Source: Halorubrum halophilum (GTDB lineage: Archaea; Halobacteriota; Halobacteria; Halobacteriales; Haloferacaceae). Taken from it: a stretch of DNA of 64,000 nucleotides. The stretch lies in the NCBI RefSeq assembly GCF_000739595.1, contig NZ_BBJP01000013.1:124001-188000 (forward strand), in the 5' to 3' direction. Shown here piece after piece: positions 62,962 to 64,000 of this stretch. The position numbers were made by a program, and so were the translations under genes. Numbering within the stretch: the first letter of the stretch is position 1; each line of letters begins with the position of its first letter. Below the pieces are notes generated by a model. It worked only from the letters and a program-made list of their open reading frames with translations. It was not told the DNA's origin and ran no database searches.

Positions 62962-63908
62962 TCGTCGGACGAGTCGCTACTCCAACCTTCCGGAACGTAC
63001 TGCTGGAAGTCGGGGTCCTCGGAGACGGCCTCGGGGAAGAACAGCTGTTCCCCGTTCATCTGGTAGTCGGAGATGGCGTCCTGGGTGCCGGGACTCGTGA
63101 TCCACCCGATGTACGCCATCGCGAGGTCGTAGTTGGCGTTGTCGTGGACGCCGGGATTGACAGCCATGATCCCGTACGGGTTCGCGAGGATCTCCGGGCC
63201 GTCCTCGATCGGTCCCTGCACGAGGATCGTGAGGTCGATCTCCGAGCGCTGGGAGATAAAGGTTCCGCGGTCCGAGAGCGTGTAGGCGCCCTGCTGGTTC
63301 GCGATGTTCAGCGCTTCGCCCATGCCGGAGCCGGTCTCTTGGTACCAGTCGCCGCCGGGCTCGGTGCCCGCGGCCTCCCAGAGATTGAGCTCCTTGGTGT
63401 GGGTCCCGGAGTTGTCGCCGCGAGAGACGAACGACGCCTCCGCGTCCGCGATGGCGGTGAGCGCCTCCGTCGCCGAACTCATCCCCTGGATCCCGGCCGG
63501 ATCGCTCTCGGATCCGACGATCACGAAGTCGTTGAACATCAGATCGCGGCGGTTGACGCCGTACCCGTTGCGCAGGAACTCGTCTTCGAGCCCGCGGGCG
63601 TGGACCATCACCACGTCGCTGTCGCCGTTGCGGGCCGACTCCAGGGCCGCGCCGGTCCCCTGCGCGACGGCGTCCACAGTGACGCCGTACATCTCCTCGA
63701 AGTCGGTGTGGATCTCGTCGAGCATCCCCGTGTCGTAGGTGCTCGTCGTCGTCGTGAGCGTGAGCGTCTCGCCGGCCACTGCGGGCCGGTCGTCGCTGCC
63801 GCCGCTGCCGCCCTCGCCACCGCCGCCGACGAGCCGAGCGCAGCCAGCGGTGCTCGCGACCGCGCCCGCACCGAGTGCGGTGAGGAACCGCCGTCGATGT
63901 ATCGGCAT
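62958..63908 (-). CDS. tupA: Tungstate-binding lipoprotein
   Basis: A 316-residue solute-binding protein. A Tat-type signal [20 protein letters not shown] ends with a lipobox AGC at residue 23. The mature domain begins with [19 protein letters not shown], the TTTSTYD motif shared by TupA proteins. Tungstate or molybdate supply fits the moaA and CinA/MoCF genes in this window. The ATG at 63908 follows a TATA box at 63932-63940. Confidence 0.9.
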   Translation of the reverse strand: MPIHRRRFLTALGAGAVASTAGCARLVGGGGEGGSGGSDDRPAVAGETLTLTTTTSTYDTGMLDEIHTDFEEMYGVTVDAVAQGTGAALESARNGDSDVVMVHARGLEDEFLRNGYGVNRRDLMFNDFVIVGSESDPAGIQGMSSATEALTAIADAEASFVSRGDNSGTHTKELNLWEAAGTEPGGDWYQETGSGMGEALNIANQQGAYTLSDRGTFISQRSEIDLTILVQGPIEDGPEILANPYGIMAVNPGVHDNANYDLAMAYIGWITSPGTQDAISDYQMNGEQLFFPEAVSEDPDFQQYVPEGWSSDSSDE

Positions 63909-63931
63909 AGATACACCGATGGACTGGCGCG

Positions 63932-63940
63932 GGATATAGC
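63932..63940 (-). promoter_or_regulatory. TATA box of tupABC operon
   Basis: On the minus strand GCTATATCC lies about 24-32 nt upstream of the tupA ATG at 63908. Positions 63945-64000 hold nothing else that I can identify. Confidence 0.5.
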
Positions 63941-64000
63941 TTCTGCCACGGAGTAACCGCTGTCAGTTACGATCCTCCACGGGGCGGAACCGTGACGATC

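Overview
The window is a GC-rich chromosomal segment of a haloarchaeon, most likely a Halorubrum or close relative. The support is: strongly acidic predicted proteins; archaeal ribosomal proteins (L7Ae, S28e, L24e) and eIF1A; TATA boxes about 25 nt upstream of start codons (leaderless transcripts); a CetZ tubulin-like protein; F420 biosynthesis genes; bacterioruberin carotenoid genes; and many Tat-type lipoproteins. The genus is an inference, since no database was searched. About 70 protein genes and one tRNA are supported. Most long ORFs antisense to them are GC-bias shadows.

Layout. 0-5.1 kb: the L7Ae-S28e-L24e-NDK operon, a surface beta-propeller protein, a beta-carbonic anhydrase, a 44-residue membrane microprotein, a P-loop kinase and eIF1A. 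5.1-5.8 kb: a non-coding element with terminal inverted repeats. 5.8-13 kb: thiolase, phosphoglycerate mutase, regulators, transporters and two archaeal families of UPF0201/UPF0200 type. 13.1-13.4 kb: tRNA-Arg(TCT) followed by two tRNA-tail fragments that look like integration scars. 13.4-25.5 kb: moaA, tenA, an MBL hydrolase, stress proteins, trpS, an ATP-grasp enzyme, tmk, a CNNM/CBS membrane protein and an NAD-binding epimerase-like protein. 25.7-31.4 kb: cetZ1, cofC, cofG, an MscS channel, thiE and thiM. 32-35.5 kb: the crtD-lyeJ-cruF bacterioruberin operon. 35.6-36.3 kb: diadenylate cyclase dacZ behind a 26-codon micro-ORF. 36.3-40.4 kb: a denitrification-like island with a quinol nitric oxide reductase, a MoaD-like protein and a two-domain multicopper oxidase. 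All three have a related palindrome near the start. 40.6-47.3 kb: phosphoesterase, histidine kinase, adk and an EMC3/TMCO1-like membrane protein. 47.4-47.8 kb: second copy of the non-coding repeat. 47.9-60.7 kb: MFS transporter, HTH-10 regulator, Mrp ATPase, a DmsB/PsrC-like electron-transfer module whose membrane subunit carries a homopolymer frameshift, an AGE epimerase, a DICT protein and a CinA-type protein. 60.8-61.4 kb: third repeat copy, inverted. 61.5-63.9 kb: the tupCBA tungstate ABC transporter.

The most notable unexplained feature is a roughly 420-535 bp non-coding repeat present three times (5247-5667, 47411-47845, 60818-61352). It has a conserved order of hairpins, one compensatory base-pair change in the longest stem, recurrent TTTATAAG(C/T)GATCG boxes, and sits in all three cases between convergent genes. 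Copy 1 lies inside a 683-bp unit with 13-bp perfect terminal inverted repeats and a near-perfect 8-bp target duplication. I do not recall a named family for it, but could not search.
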